DNA of 34,271 nucleotides from Acidaminobacter sp. (GTDB taxonomy: Bacteria; Bacillota; Clostridia; Peptostreptococcales; Acidaminobacteraceae), in assembly GCF_030247605.1 (NCBI RefSeq), contig NZ_JAOTSB010000032.1, forward strand, positions 1-34,271. The letters run 5' to 3'. Positions 8,105 to 16,277 of the stretch are shown piece after piece (position 1 is the stretch's first letter; each line of letters opens with the position of its first letter). The translations under genes were made by a program, and so were the position numbers. Below the pieces are notes generated by a model. It did no database searches. It was not told the origin of the DNA and saw only the letters and a list, made by a program, of their open reading frames with translations.

Positions 8105-8611
8105 TAACTACGCCTCCTTTTTGAATGAGAATAAAAATTATGATGCATCTATGATTCAACCGCATATTTAGTGATGATTTATGCGGTGAAACATCATGGA
8201 GAGCCAAAAGGACAATCATGGGAAAAATTCCCAAAATATTAAATGCGTACAAACAACGTCCTAACGAAGATTTATACGCATTATCAAATTTCAAAGCAGT
8301 CGACTTCCCGCCAGCCATTCTGAGGTGCTCAATATTACGAAACCGTAATACAAGTGTTTATAATCATAACATGATTAGCATCAGTCTACAACTAGGTTTT
8401 TTGCGTTTCCCTCTGATTATAACGTACATCAAAAGGTTGAAAATGAAGGAAACACATTTGCCTTGTTGAATTTTTTTAATATTCACAATTATTTTAGCAT
8501 ACTAGTCTTATCATTTCAATTATATTGCCAATATTCTGTCTGCTAAACAAAAAAGTGGGTTTCTTAAGCGGTTTCCATTGTATTCTTTAAACAATTTATT
8601 TAATATCCGAT
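8105..8611. other. 507-bp non-coding region with transporter leader
   Basis: No believable gene is seen here; an 83-codon rightward frame at 8218-8469 lacks a ribosome binding site and family resemblance. The region holds a leftward promoter (8363-8391), a small hairpin ATTACG/CGTAAT, and an 8-bp inverted repeat ACCGCATA/TATGCGGT (8159-8166 with 8180-8187) about 55 bases before the transporter start. No strong terminator for the FAD oxidoreductase gene is visible near 8500-8611, only weak 5-bp dyads. The rest is AT-rich. Confidence 0.6.
8363..8391 (-). promoter_or_regulatory. Candidate promoter of the SNF transporter gene
   Basis: On the minus strand, TTGTAG (8386-8391) is followed after 17 bp by TATGAT (8363-8368). 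The -10 matches five of six consensus positions and the -35 only three. If used, it gives a leader of about 250 nt before the GTG start. A TATAAT also occurs further upstream (8415-8425 region) without a good -35. Confidence 0.4.
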
Positions 8612-10252
8612 TCAATCCCACGACGCCTGCAGCTCAGGACGACCACGCGTCAAAATATGCTCTGCCACGCGAATTCCATCAATTGCAGAGGAGGTGATCC
8701 CGCCTGCGTAGCCCGCGCCTTCACCGCAAGGATACAGACCCGGGTGTGAAATGGATTCGAAGGTGTTTTCATCTCGCAGAATACGTACAGGAGACGAGCT
8801 GCGGGTTTCAAATGCGGTGAGAATCCCGTCACCATCGGCAAAAGCCTTCATCTTTTGACCCATCTGCGTCAGGCCATCCTGAAGCGCTTCCAGCAGGAAC
8901 GGCGGCATGGCTGTTCTGAAGTCCGCTTTGACCGGATGCGGTCGATAAGTCGGTTTAATCTTTCCGGTTTCATCTGACGCGTTAAACGGCCTGTGTCCCA
9001 AAAATTCACCCACCGTCATATACGGGGCGCCGTAAGTTCTGCCTCCGAGTTCATACGCTGCAGCTTCCAAGGCGCGCTGAAATTCGATTCCAGAGAGCAA
9101 GTGCTTCGAGTTAAAATCCTCTGGCGTCACAGAGACCAGCAAAGCGCTGTTGGCATTTTCCATATCCCTTGCCCGTCTGCTCATGCCATTGGTGACTACA
9201 CCCCCCGGCTCTGACGAAGCCGCGACAACTTCGCCGCCCGGGCACATGCAAAAGGTATAAACACCACGTCCTCCGGAGGTCGTCGCTGTCAGCTTGTATT
9301 CCGATGCGCCGTAGCGCTTCTCTAAAGCCTCAAGATGCTCACTATACTGCTGCAGGTTAATCTCTGACTGTTGGTGCTCAATGCGGACACCAACAGCAAA
9401 CGGCTTCTGGCGCAGCTCGACCCCCTGCCCATGGAGCATTGCAAAGGTGTCTCTGGCGCTGTGTCCAACGGCGAGGACGACCACGTCCGACTTCATTTTC
9501 ATACCGTTTGACAACTCAAGCTCAAAAAGTCCATCAGGCAACCGTTTTATCAAACAAACTTTTGTGTCAAACAAAAATTGACCGCCCTGTGCCTCGATTC
9601 TGAGCCGCATGGCTTTTACCACATGTCTGAGGACATCTGTGCCAATGTGGGGTTTTTGCCTGTAACGTATGTCTTCAGGCGCTCCGAGCTCCGCAAGCAG
9701 ATCCAGAACCTGCTGACCTCTCGGATCCTTGCTGCGCGAAGTCAGTTTTCCATCCGAAAAGGTACCCGCGCCACCTTCTCCAAATTGAACATTGGATTCC
9801 GGATTGAGGACGCCGGTTGACCAAAATGTTTCAATGTCTTCTACGCGCTTCTCCACACGACTTCCACGTTCAATGATAACCGGGGTATAACCATGACGGC
9901 TGAGGCGTTCTGCCGCAAACATCCCGGCAGGTCCAAACCCAATTACAACCGGTGGAAATTGAAGCACATTTCCCTTTGGTCCGGACTCGGTTGAATGAGT
10001 TTGATTTGCTGCCTCCAAACGCTCGGCATCTTTCCCAAGTTTCTTGAGCAGCTTAGGCTCGCGGTCTCCGGCGAATAGATCTATACTGTAGACCACTCTT
10101 GCAGGCTGACCCTTTCTCAAATCGAGGGATTCCCGGGCTATGCGCCAGGAAAGGGGCTCACTCGCCCCCATTCCCAACCTCTTTCTCAACTGAATTTCAA
10201 TCTCCCTGTCACTATGCTCAATTTCCATTTTGATCTGATGAATTCGCAGCAT
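8612..10252 (-). CDS. FAD-dependent oxidoreductase (COG2509-like)
   Basis: This 546-residue protein is a probable flavoprotein dehydrogenase of the group annotated as NAD(FAD)-utilizing dehydrogenases. An N-terminal region of about 100 residues precedes the dinucleotide-binding motif VVIGFGPAG (102-110), with an acidic residue at E128 ending the second strand. FGEGGAGTFSDGKL (157-170) and a C-terminal CGEGAGYAGGI segment are characteristic of the family. Its substrate is unknown. The start lies six bases after the ECF S-component gene, so the two are probably cotranscribed. It is the last gene in the leftward cluster beginning with the MazG-like gene. Confidence 0.85.
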   Translation of the reverse strand: MLRIHQIKMEIEHSDREIEIQLRKRLGMGASEPLSWRIARESLDLRKGQPARVVYSIDLFAGDREPKLLKKLGKDAERLEAANQTHSTESGPKGNVLQFPPVVIGFGPAGMFAAERLSRHGYTPVIIERGSRVEKRVEDIETFWSTGVLNPESNVQFGEGGAGTFSDGKLTSRSKDPRGQQVLDLLAELGAPEDIRYRQKPHIGTDVLRHVVKAMRLRIEAQGGQFLFDTKVCLIKRLPDGLFELELSNGMKMKSDVVVLAVGHSARDTFAMLHGQGVELRQKPFAVGVRIEHQQSEINLQQYSEHLEALEKRYGASEYKLTATTSGGRGVYTFCMCPGGEVVAASSEPGGVVTNGMSRRARDMENANSALLVSVTPEDFNSKHLLSGIEFQRALEAAAYELGGRTYGAPYMTVGEFLGHRPFNASDETGKIKPTYRPHPVKADFRTAMPPFLLEALQDGLTQMGQKMKAFADGDGILTAFETRSSSPVRILRDENTFESISHPGLYPCGEGAGYAGGITSSAIDGIRVAEHILTRGRPELQASWD

Positions 10253-10258
10253 GCCGCC

Positions 10259-10777
10259 TTACCCTCTTCTGAGTTGAAGCGATGAAGATAATGCCTTAAT
10301 GAGTACAGGCACCACCAGAAGCTGCAGCGCCATGCCCGGAAGACCTGTCAAAATTGCGCCTTTCATGTACATCACCGGATTTAATTGAACAGCGAAAACC
10401 GATGTGGTCACTACTGCAGCAAGACCAAGTACAACGCGACCGACCAGCATGGAGACGACAAGCGCAGCATATACATTAATCCGTCGCTTGTTGATCAGCC
10501 ATGACATGGTCCAGCCATATGCAGCGAGTTCAAAAGCCATGAGAAAGGCTATTGGGAAAAGTGGCGGCATCCCAGTGGCAATGGCACTCGTGAGCGGCGT
10601 GAGCGCACCCGCGATTAAGGCAATCCAAGGATTAACGAAAACTGCACCTGCTAGAATTGGCAAATGCATTGGCAGGAAAATCGATCCGCTGACAGATGTG
10701 AGATGAAAAACTGTCGGTACCAGAAGTCCCAGCGCTATGATCAACGCTCCGCGGATCAATGATTTAGTTTCGTTCAT
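10259..10777 (-). CDS. ECF transporter S component, substrate unknown
   Basis: A 172-residue, very hydrophobic protein with about six membrane spans. FLPMHLP (34-40), followed by an NPW and a PLTSAIATGMPP-type segment and FELAAYG, is typical of a subgroup of ECF substrate-binding subunits. Such proteins capture vitamins or related micronutrients and need an EcfA-EcfA'-EcfT module, which is encoded at 15474-17942. The ATG at 10777 lies eight bases after GGAGG; an in-frame TTG five codons upstream overlaps that site and is rejected. No riboswitch that would name the ligand was recognised in the 74-bp gap before it. Confidence 0.8.
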   Translation of the reverse strand: MNETKSLIRGALIIALGLLVPTVFHLTSVSGSIFLPMHLPILAGAVFVNPWIALIAGALTPLTSAIATGMPPLFPIAFLMAFELAAYGWTMSWLINKRRINVYAALVVSMLVGRVVLGLAAVVTTSVFAVQLNPVMYMKGAILTGLPGMALQLLVVPVLIKALSSSLQLRRG

Positions 10778-10851
10778 TATAAAGTCCTCCAATTACTATT
10801 TTTTGGGGTCATTATTACATAAATCAATTCCAAAATCTTAACAACCGCTTT

Positions 10852-11277
10852 TTATTCCTCTTCAGCCGCCTCGTCTTTCCCGAACCAGAGCGCCAGCTCT
10901 TCCCTGGCTTCCTCAAGACTTGAAGATCCATGGACGGCATTGAGCTGGACGCTGTCTCCATAGAGGTACCTGATTGTGCACACTCGGGCTTTGGCCGGAT
11001 CTGTAGCCCCATTGATTTCTCGGACTACCTCGACGGCATTTTCTCCAGTCAGCTTCATGACAAAAACCCGGTCAGAAGTCATAAAGCGCACCAGAGAGGC
11101 GTAAAAACTCTTGTCTTTATGCGCTTCGTAGTGCTTCTCAACCAGTTCCTCCTCAGGTACACACATATAGGCTTCCTCGAGAACCAAACCGTGGGCTTCG
11201 TAAAGCGACAATATTGCACCAATCTTTTGTTTCTTGACTGCATCCGGTTTTATAATAACCAAGGTTGATTCTTTCAT
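10852..11277 (-). CDS. ndk: Nucleoside diphosphate kinase
   Basis: NDK transfers the gamma phosphate between NTPs and NDPs through a phosphohistidine. The 141-residue protein has the nucleotide-binding KPDAV (10-14), HY (49-50), NGATDPAKA (89-97), TIR (101-103) and the active-site NAVHGS (113-118) with His116. The residue after HGS is Ser rather than the very common Asp, and the sequence is somewhat divergent around it, but all catalytic residues are present. A GTG three codons earlier is possible; the ATG at 11277, six bases after GAGGTG, is preferred. It follows DUF1893 by 41 bp. Confidence 0.93.
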   Translation of the reverse strand: MKESTLVIIKPDAVKKQKIGAILSLYEAHGLVLEEAYMCVPEEELVEKHYEAHKDKSFYASLVRFMTSDRVFVMKLTGENAVEVVREINGATDPAKARVCTIRYLYGDSVQLNAVHGSSSLEEAREELALWFGKDEAAEEE

Positions 11278-11318
11278 ACATAACACCTCACATCTTATGA
11301 ATGATGTCTCGCACGATC

Positions 11319-11759
11319 TTAAATTGCTCCGATACGCGTCAGAAACTGACGAATTTCCTCCATCATAGCCTCAAACCAATGCGATTCCTCAGACCTGGTA
11401 TTTAAGGCTATGGTCTCGACCGGGCAGAATCCGGTGCCTTCCCTGTTCTGGATATGGTCTGCCAAAGCAGCGTACTGCACCTCAATACCCACTGAATCCA
11501 GATAAGCTTTGGCCGGCTCACTCATCACAAGCGTCCACACTTTTGTAATGCCAAGCTCTGCCGCAATTCTGGCAGCCCCAAGGCCTATAACTCTGTCGAT
11601 CAGCAGCGCCCCTCCCGCAAAACGGATGCCCTTTGTGTAAATCAAATACAAAGGTTTAATGCCCCGTTCTCTGGAGGAATGCGCTATTTCACCCTCTGCA
11701 TGGATCATCATGCTGAGGGCCTGATCCTTTAATGCCTGAACACCTTCGTCAAATGTCAT
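11319..11759 (-). CDS. DUF1893 family protein
   Basis: This 146-residue protein resembles the DUF1893 family, whose Thermotoga member TM1506 has a cytidine-deaminase-like fold with no established reaction. Visible features are a central strand-helix segment rich in LIDRVIGLGAARIA and a FCPVE motif near residue 112 whose Cys/Glu could correspond to deaminase-like positions; that link is inference. The ATG at 11759 is seven bases after AGGAGA; an earlier GTG precedes that site. The gene lies 24 bp after the LigB-like/AMMECR1 fusion and 41 bp before ndk. Confidence 0.75.
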   Translation of the reverse strand: MTFDEGVQALKDQALSMMIHAEGEIAHSSRERGIKPLYLIYTKGIRFAGGALLIDRVIGLGAARIAAELGITKVWTLVMSEPAKAYLDSVGIEVQYAALADHIQNREGTGFCPVETIALNTRSEESHWFEAMMEEIRQFLTRIGAI

Positions 11760-11783
11760 TTTCAAATCTCCTGTCACTTAGCT

Positions 11784-13193
11784 TTATACGTGCCGCTCAA
11801 CTGTAAATCTATGAATCCGATACGTCTCATGTTCTTTAATGCCAGCTTTGTTTAATGCAATTCTAACTTGATCCTCAACCGTATCAACACCCTCAAGGTC
11901 AGGCAAGAGAAGCCCCCGTCTGAAATCAGATTCCACAATGACACCATAGATCTTCGGATCGAGCGCTTTAAAGCCCGGTACCAGCTCACCTTTCGAAAGG
12001 ACATCCACAGAAATAGTGAGGTGCTCCAGCTCCCAAGGCTCAATTTCCGGAAACCTCGGATCCTCAGTCGCTGCCTGGATAGCGTTGTGAATAATCTCGT
12101 CCGCCAAGGAGCGTTGTGTGCCGATGGTCGTCCCTATACAACCCCGCAGCCCCCCGGAGCTCTTGATCGAGACAAATACGCCTTTGGATGGCCCCTCAAG
12201 CTCCGGCTCCTTAAGTTCCTCGGGAAGACTGACTCGCTTTTGCTCTCGAATATAGTCTTCAATTGCCAGTCTGGCCAGCCTCACGAAATTATCTTCTCTG
12301 TTGCGTCTTGTAAGCCTTCTGCTTAAAACACCTTGTACGACTTCATCAAACCGCTTGGCATTATCTGCGGGTTTCGGATCCGTCAGCGCAACAACGCCAT
12401 AACCCACGCCAAACGGGCCTTCATAGGACAATACTTTTGAAGTGATCTCAAGACCATCAAGGGCCCCAATCATAATGTCCAGGGACTTTTTACCGCATTC
12501 GCCGGCACCCTCGCAAAGGGCTTCGTCTGCTGTGACAACTTTAACCAGGTCGTTGTTTTCAAAGGCATCAACGATCCACTCGTCAAACTTCGGGCCGCGG
12601 GCATCAAAACGATAAGGTCCCGAATCTTTGAGCTTATGGGATAAATCACCACTCGCAATTATGACCGCGCGAAAGCCCAAATCATCTATGCAAGCCGAAA
12701 GCAATTGACCAAACCTGTACAATTCATCCGTTGACAACAAGCCATAGGTGATTTCTACCAGTTCGTAGTTTGAATAATGGGGTTCTATAAAGGAAAGAGG
12801 GACAAGGACACCATGATCCAAATCACTGGATACGTCAAATCTTCGCGCTAGCGCGTGATCAAATATGACCGCCGGCAGATTGTTGTCTGCTGCCAGATCC
12901 GCAAGCGCTTTGATAAGTGGCATTGCATTATTCTTTTTCATGTGGATTTCTGGTGCTCCAAAAGCACTTAAATTGCCCTCAAGACAACTTTCTCCGCGAA
13001 TAGCGACAGCATCACTGAAAAGCGGTCCATGAGGTGAAATTACGACGATTACCTCAGGCTCAAGCCGGGCGATCTGTCGTCCGACCTCGTCCATTGACCT
13101 GGCCGTTGCGGCAACGACCTTTGACTGTTCGTGTCCAACTGCCGGTATCACGACAGGCGGATGCGGCATTAAATAACCAGCGAGTATCGTCAT
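11784..13193 (-). CDS. LigB-like/AMMECR1 fusion (AmmeMemoRadiSam system protein A type)
   Basis: A two-domain protein of 469 residues. The N-terminal part (about 1-270) resembles the LigB/Memo fold of class III extradiol dioxygenases, with MPHPP (9-13), SPHGP (53-57), LDHGVLVPL (125-133) and SGDLSHKL (181-188) placing histidines and acids as likely metal ligands. The C-terminal part (about 285-469) is an AMMECR1 domain with the hallmark LRGCIGT (349-355). Such proteins belong to a system normally including a radical SAM enzyme, whose chemistry is unresolved; none lies in this window. The ATG at 13193 follows AAGGAG by eight bases. The upstream MazG-like gene ends five bases before it. Confidence 0.87.
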   Translation of the reverse strand: MTILAGYLMPHPPVVIPAVGHEQSKVVAATARSMDEVGRQIARLEPEVIVVISPHGPLFSDAVAIRGESCLEGNLSAFGAPEIHMKKNNAMPLIKALADLAADNNLPAVIFDHALARRFDVSSDLDHGVLVPLSFIEPHYSNYELVEITYGLLSTDELYRFGQLLSACIDDLGFRAVIIASGDLSHKLKDSGPYRFDARGPKFDEWIVDAFENNDLVKVVTADEALCEGAGECGKKSLDIMIGALDGLEITSKVLSYEGPFGVGYGVVALTDPKPADNAKRFDEVVQGVLSRRLTRRNREDNFVRLARLAIEDYIREQKRVSLPEELKEPELEGPSKGVFVSIKSSGGLRGCIGTTIGTQRSLADEIIHNAIQAATEDPRFPEIEPWELEHLTISVDVLSKGELVPGFKALDPKIYGVIVESDFRRGLLLPDLEGVDTVEDQVRIALNKAGIKEHETYRIHRFTVERHV

Positions 13194-13198
13194 CTCGA

Positions 13199-13522
13199 TC
13201 ACTCCTTCGATCCTTTTAGATAACCTTTTCTCATAAGCTTTTCAATGTGCTCAGATACTTTTTCGTCAATATCAATCTGATAGGTCTCCTCAAGCACAAA
13301 CATCATTGAAACAGCAACTTGAGCAACATCCAACAACTCGAGGCTGATCCTTTCCACAACTTCCTTGGGTGCCATATCAACAGTCTCACCATTTAGGCCT
13401 CTAAATTTGCCAATTAATTGCGCTAACTCTCCGGCCTCCTCCATAAGCTTCAGACACGTGGATTCGAGACCGGGCTGAAGATTATTCAGTTTTGGGAGAC
13501 TGATCTGTTTGTATTCATTCAT
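13199..13522 (-). CDS. MazG-like nucleotide pyrophosphohydrolase
   Basis: A 107-residue all-alpha protein with the MazG metal-binding pattern: EEAGE (28-32) followed by ELLD with Glu62 and Asp65. Family members hydrolyse NTPs or dNTPs to monophosphates, often as house-cleaning enzymes; this short single-domain form could also be specific for a modified nucleotide. The start has AAGGG about nine bases upstream. It is the first gene of a six-gene leftward cluster, with an extended -10 promoter 32 bp upstream. Confidence 0.82.
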   Translation of the reverse strand: MNEYKQISLPKLNNLQPGLESTCLKLMEEAGELAQLIGKFRGLNGETVDMAPKEVVERISLELLDVAQVAVSMMFVLEETYQIDIDEKVSEHIEKLMRKGYLKGSKE

Positions 13523-13553
13523 GATTTTGCACCCTTTCAGACGGCTTTTAATT

Positions 13554-13562
13554 ATTATAGCA
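13554..13562 (-). promoter_or_regulatory. Extended -10 promoter of the MazG-like gene cluster
   Basis: On the minus strand TGC directly precedes a perfect TATAAT (13554-13559), giving the extended -10 form TGnTATAAT. No good -35 is seen at 17 bp, which is acceptable for this promoter type. Transcription would begin about 25 bases before the MazG-like start codon. Confidence 0.55.
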
Positions 13563-13640
13563 CAAAATGGCGTCTAGTAATTTCATGTGATCCTGAAATG
13601 AAGAAAAGGGCAGCCACTGGATTCACTTTCTATATTTACG

Positions 13641-13667
13641 AAAAAAGACACCCCAAAATGAGGTGTC
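13641..13667 (-). terminator. Terminator of rplM-rpsI
   Basis: A GACACC/GGTGTC stem (13647-13652 with 13662-13667) is followed on the minus strand by six T residues (13646-13641). It begins 15 bases after the rpsI stop codon. Confidence 0.8.
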
Positions 13668-13681
13668 CTTGATTGAGCAAA

Positions 13682-14074
13682 TTATCGCTTGGAGAACTGT
13701 GGTGCTCTTCTCGCAGCTTTGAGTCCGTATTTTTTTCTTTCCTTCATGCGGGAGTCACGCGTGAGGAAACCCTCTTTTTTAAGAATGGCACGATACTCGT
13801 CATCTACTTTAAGAAGGGCTCTGGAAACACCGTGGCGAACCGCGCCAGCCTGACCAGTAAAACCGCCGCCTTCAACAATTACAAAGACGTCGAATTTGCC
13901 AAGCGTGTTGGTGAGAACCAGAGGACGCTTAATCTCATTGCGAAGTGTTTCAAAGTTGAAGTAATCTTCAACTGTACGACCATTGATCTTGAATTCACCA
14001 TTGCCCGGTACGAGGCGTACGCGCGCAGTGGAGCTTTTTCGTCTTCCTGTGCCTTGATACTGCATAGTCATCAT
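13682..14074 (-). CDS. rpsI: 30S ribosomal protein S9
   Basis: S9 binds the head of the 30S subunit and its C-terminal tail reaches the P-site tRNA. The 130-residue protein has the [14 protein letters not shown] start and ends in the invariant QFSKR tail. AGGAGG stands six bases before the first of two adjacent ATG codons; either start is possible. It lies 18 bases after rplM, the near-universal pairing of these genes, and ends at a terminator. Confidence 0.97.
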   Translation of the reverse strand: MMTMQYQGTGRRKSSTARVRLVPGNGEFKINGRTVEDYFNFETLRNEIKRPLVLTNTLGKFDVFVIVEGGGFTGQAGAVRHGVSRALLKVDDEYRAILKKEGFLTRDSRMKERKKYGLKAARRAPQFSKR

Positions 14075-14092
14075 GAATTCCCTCCTTCGTGG

Positions 14093-14521
14093 TTATACTT
14101 CGAGCGCTTCAGGCTTCTGTGCTTCGTGGTTGTGCTGATCACCGCTGTATACTTTCAGCTTCTTCAGCATCTCTCTTCCAAGGGTGTTCTTTGGAAGCAT
14201 ACCTTTGATGGCATGTGTGACAACCGTTTCAGGCTTCTTCGCCATCATTTCGCGATAGGTGCGCTCTCTCAGGTGGCCCGTGTAGCCAGTGTGCCATCTG
14301 AATTTCTTCTGATCAAGTTTTTTGCCTGTCAGAACCACTTTCTCAGCGTTGATGATGATCACATAATCACCGCAGTCGACGTGAGGGGTGTAGATTGGCT
14401 TATGTTTGCCTCTAAGGATTGTAGCAACTTCAGTGGAAAGTCTGCCGAGGGTCTTTCCTTCAGCATTGATGACATACCATTTTCTCTCTATTTCATTGGG
14501 TTTAGCAACGAAAGATTTCAT
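14093..14521 (-). CDS. rplM: 50S ribosomal protein L13
   Basis: L13 is an early assembly protein of the large subunit. The 142 residues match the family's usual length and include [14 protein letters not shown] near the start, [22 protein letters not shown] in the middle (cited here by its ends, residues about 40-60), and [15 protein letters not shown] is six bases before the ATG. A separate promoter and a leader hairpin precede it, so rplM-rpsI is probably its own transcription unit. Confidence 0.97.
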   Translation of the reverse strand: MKSFVAKPNEIERKWYVINAEGKTLGRLSTEVATILRGKHKPIYTPHVDCGDYVIIINAEKVVLTGKKLDQKKFRWHTGYTGHLRERTYREMMAKKPETVVTHAIKGMLPKNTLGREMLKKLKVYSGDQHNHEAQKPEALEV

Positions 14522-14564
14522 GAGTTCCCTCCTAACATTAATATTTCACCGTTTTTTATTTAAT

Positions 14565-14590
14565 AAAAAAACCCGGGGCAGGATTTTTTT
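14565..14590 (-). terminator. Hairpin-T-tract in rplM leader, possible L13 attenuator
   Basis: On the minus strand a 10-bp stem (seven A-U pairs, one U-G and two C-G pairs; 14581-14590 with 14565-14574) closes a six-base loop and ends in seven T residues. It lies between the rplM promoter and the rplM ribosome binding site, so it would terminate transcripts of about 45 nt. This position suggests an L13-responsive attenuator, as in the described Firmicute L13 leader family. It could also just be the terminator of the upstream ecf-truA unit. Confidence 0.6.
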
Positions 14591-14616
14591 AGTTCGCCTC
14601 AAAATGAGCCAAACTT

Positions 14617-14645
14617 ATTTTATAATAGCAAGCACACAGAGTCAA
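14617..14645 (-). promoter_or_regulatory. Promoter of rplM-rpsI
   Basis: On the minus strand TTGACT (14640-14645) and TAAAAT (14617-14622) are 17 bp apart, each matching five of six consensus bases. The start point would fall near 14610, about 90 nt before rplM. Confidence 0.7.
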
Positions 14646-14685
14646 CTACTTTTTGTTAGTTTGCTATTTAAAATCCAATATAAAT

Positions 14686-14705
14686 TGTATGAATTTGTTC
14701 ATACA
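14686..14705 (-). terminator. Inverted repeat after truA, possible weak terminator
   Basis: A perfect 8-bp inverted repeat TGTATGAA/TTCATACA with a 4-base loop begins 19 bases past the truA stop. The following bases on the minus strand are AT-rich but have no continuous T-run, so termination may be weak. Confidence 0.4.
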
Positions 14706-14724
14706 GAGCGATCATAGCCGCTTT

Positions 14725-15486
14725 TTAATAAATGACCTCAGTTAAGTACAAGCCTTGCGGCGGTGCTGTCCATGGTGCCTTGGTGCGTTCCCTGGCATCC
14801 AGAAGCCTTCCGGCGTCTGATGGTTCGAGACTTCCTTTTCCAATCAAAACCAAAACCGCTGTCATGATCCTAACCATATTATACAAAAACCCATTCCCTC
14901 TGAAAGTTAAAGTCACCAGTGTACCCTCTTTGTGAAACTCAATGTCTTCAATGCGTCGAACAGTTGTCTTCGCTGAGCTCCCCTGGGATCTGAAGGTGGC
15001 AAAGTCATGCTCACCAATCCAATAAGCCGCTGCTTCTTTCATTTTGTCCAGATCCAGTGGCTCAGGCACATGCCAGACCAAATAGGATTTTAATGGATCT
15101 TTATTGATAGAGTTGTCAATTTTATATTGATAGATTTTGCCTCGTGCAGAATATCTCGGATGGAAGTCCGGCTCCGCATCTTCTGCACATAGAATCAGGA
15201 TGTCATCCGGCAGATGATAATTTAGAACATAGCATAGTCTTGTCGTCGGGAAAGCAGAATGATGCACAAAAGACGCCACTTGGGCAAGTGCATGCACGCC
15301 TGCATCTGTACGGCCTGACGCAGTTAAATCGATTTTTTCGCTCAATAAATTGCTGAGCAATTTCTCAATGGTCTCCTGAATCGATTTGAATCGCTTCTGA
15401 CGCTGCCAACCTTGATATTGAGTGCCTTGATAGGCTATGGTCAATTTGACGCGGCGCGGGGCTTTTCTGAGCTTCAAGCGGTCCAC
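14725..15486 (-). CDS. truA: tRNA pseudouridine(38-40) synthase
   Basis: TruA isomerises uridines 38-40 in the anticodon arm of many tRNAs. The 253-residue protein has the catalytic GRTDAGVHA motif (58-66) with Asp61, YQGWQRQ near residue 24, and the C-terminal FRGNGFLYNMVRIM segment. The start is taken as GTG, overlapping the ecfT stop by 13 bp. The ribosome binding site (AGGA) is very close, and a TTG three codons later is an alternative. Its place after ecfT and before rplM is typical of Firmicutes. Confidence 0.94.
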   Translation of the reverse strand: MDRLKLRKAPRRVKLTIAYQGTQYQGWQRQKRFKSIQETIEKLLSNLLSEKIDLTASGRTDAGVHALAQVASFVHHSAFPTTRLCYVLNYHLPDDILILCAEDAEPDFHPRYSARGKIYQYKIDNSINKDPLKSYLVWHVPEPLDLDKMKEAAAYWIGEHDFATFRSQGSSAKTTVRRIEDIEFHKEGTLVTLTFRGNGFLYNMVRIMTAVLVLIGKGSLEPSDAGRLLDARERTKAPWTAPPQGLYLTEVIY

Positions 15487-16277
15487 ATCCTGACTGCAAT
15501 CAGGCCGCCCCAGTACAGTATAAAGACGAATACCCCAATCAAATCCAAATGTGTAAACTGGAGCACCTTCATTCTCGTTCTATTCTCGCCGCCCCTATAG
15601 CATCTGGCTTCCATTGCCATAGCAAGTTCATCCGCTCTTCTAAAAGCGCTTATGAAAAGCGGGACAAGCAAAGGTATAAGGCTTTTTGCACGCTTGATCA
15701 GATTGCCGCTTTCAAAATCAGCGCCTCTCGCCATCTGCGCCTTCATGATTTTATCCGTCTCTTCCAGCAATGTTGGAATAAAACGAAGTGCAATTGTCAT
15801 CATCATTGCTAATTCATGTGCCGGAAGTCCCAGCTTTTTAAAAGGATTCAGAAGCCTCTCCAGTCCATCCGTCAACTCAATGGGAGAGGTTGTCAAAGTC
15901 AGCATGGAGGTTCCAATGATCAGGAGAATTAAGCGGCTGGCCATAAAAAAGGCTTGTCTGACACCTTCATTCGTAATTTTGATGATCCCAAAACGAAAGA
16001 GTTCCGTGCCAGGGGTCAGGAAGACATTTATGCCAAACGCGAAGATGATAATCATCAAAACCGGCTTAAGACCTCTAAGCAAGTATTTATAGGGTATCTT
16101 GGAGACCGCTATGGTCAGTGCCAGAAAAGCCAGCACAACGCCATAGCCTATAAAGGAGTTGATAAAAAAGAGCGACACTATATAAAGCATTGAAGCTACC
16201 AACTTAAATCTTGGATCCATCCGATGCACAGGTGATGATAGTGGTAAATACTGGCCAACGGTGATATCACGAAGCAT
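15474..16277 (-). CDS. ecfT: ECF transporter transmembrane component EcfT
   Basis: EcfT is the membrane scaffold linking the two ATPases to interchangeable S components. The 267-residue protein has several membrane spans and, in the cytoplasmic coupling helices, the two conserved motifs at 183-185 (ARG) and 224-226 (ARC, where Gly is more usual). AAGGAGG lies seven bases before the ATG. It overlaps ecfA2 by 11 bp and truA by 13 bp, making a tightly packed operon. Confidence 0.95.
   Translation of the reverse strand: MLRDITVGQYLPLSSPVHRMDPRFKLVASMLYIVSLFFINSFIGYGVVLAFLALTIAVSKIPYKYLLRGLKPVLMIIIFAFGINVFLTPGTELFRFGIIKITNEGVRQAFFMASRLILLIIGTSMLTLTTSPIELTDGLERLLNPFKKLGLPAHELAMMMTIALRFIPTLLEETDKIMKAQMARGADFESGNLIKRAKSLIPLLVPLFISAFRRADELAMAMEARCYRGGENRTRMKVLQFTHLDLIGVFVFILYWGGLIAVRMWTA

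Noticed and set aside
8218..8469. 83-codon plus-strand frame in the transporter upstream region
   Set aside because: No ribosome binding site, low-complexity composition and no recognisable family.
8562..8580. Repeat GGTTTC...GGTTTC as a terminator after the FAD oxidoreductase gene
   Set aside because: The copies are direct, not inverted, so they cannot form a terminator stem.
13673..14563. 296-codon plus-strand open frame
   Set aside because: It is antisense to rpsI and rplM, has no ribosome binding site and matches no family; it follows from their codon usage.
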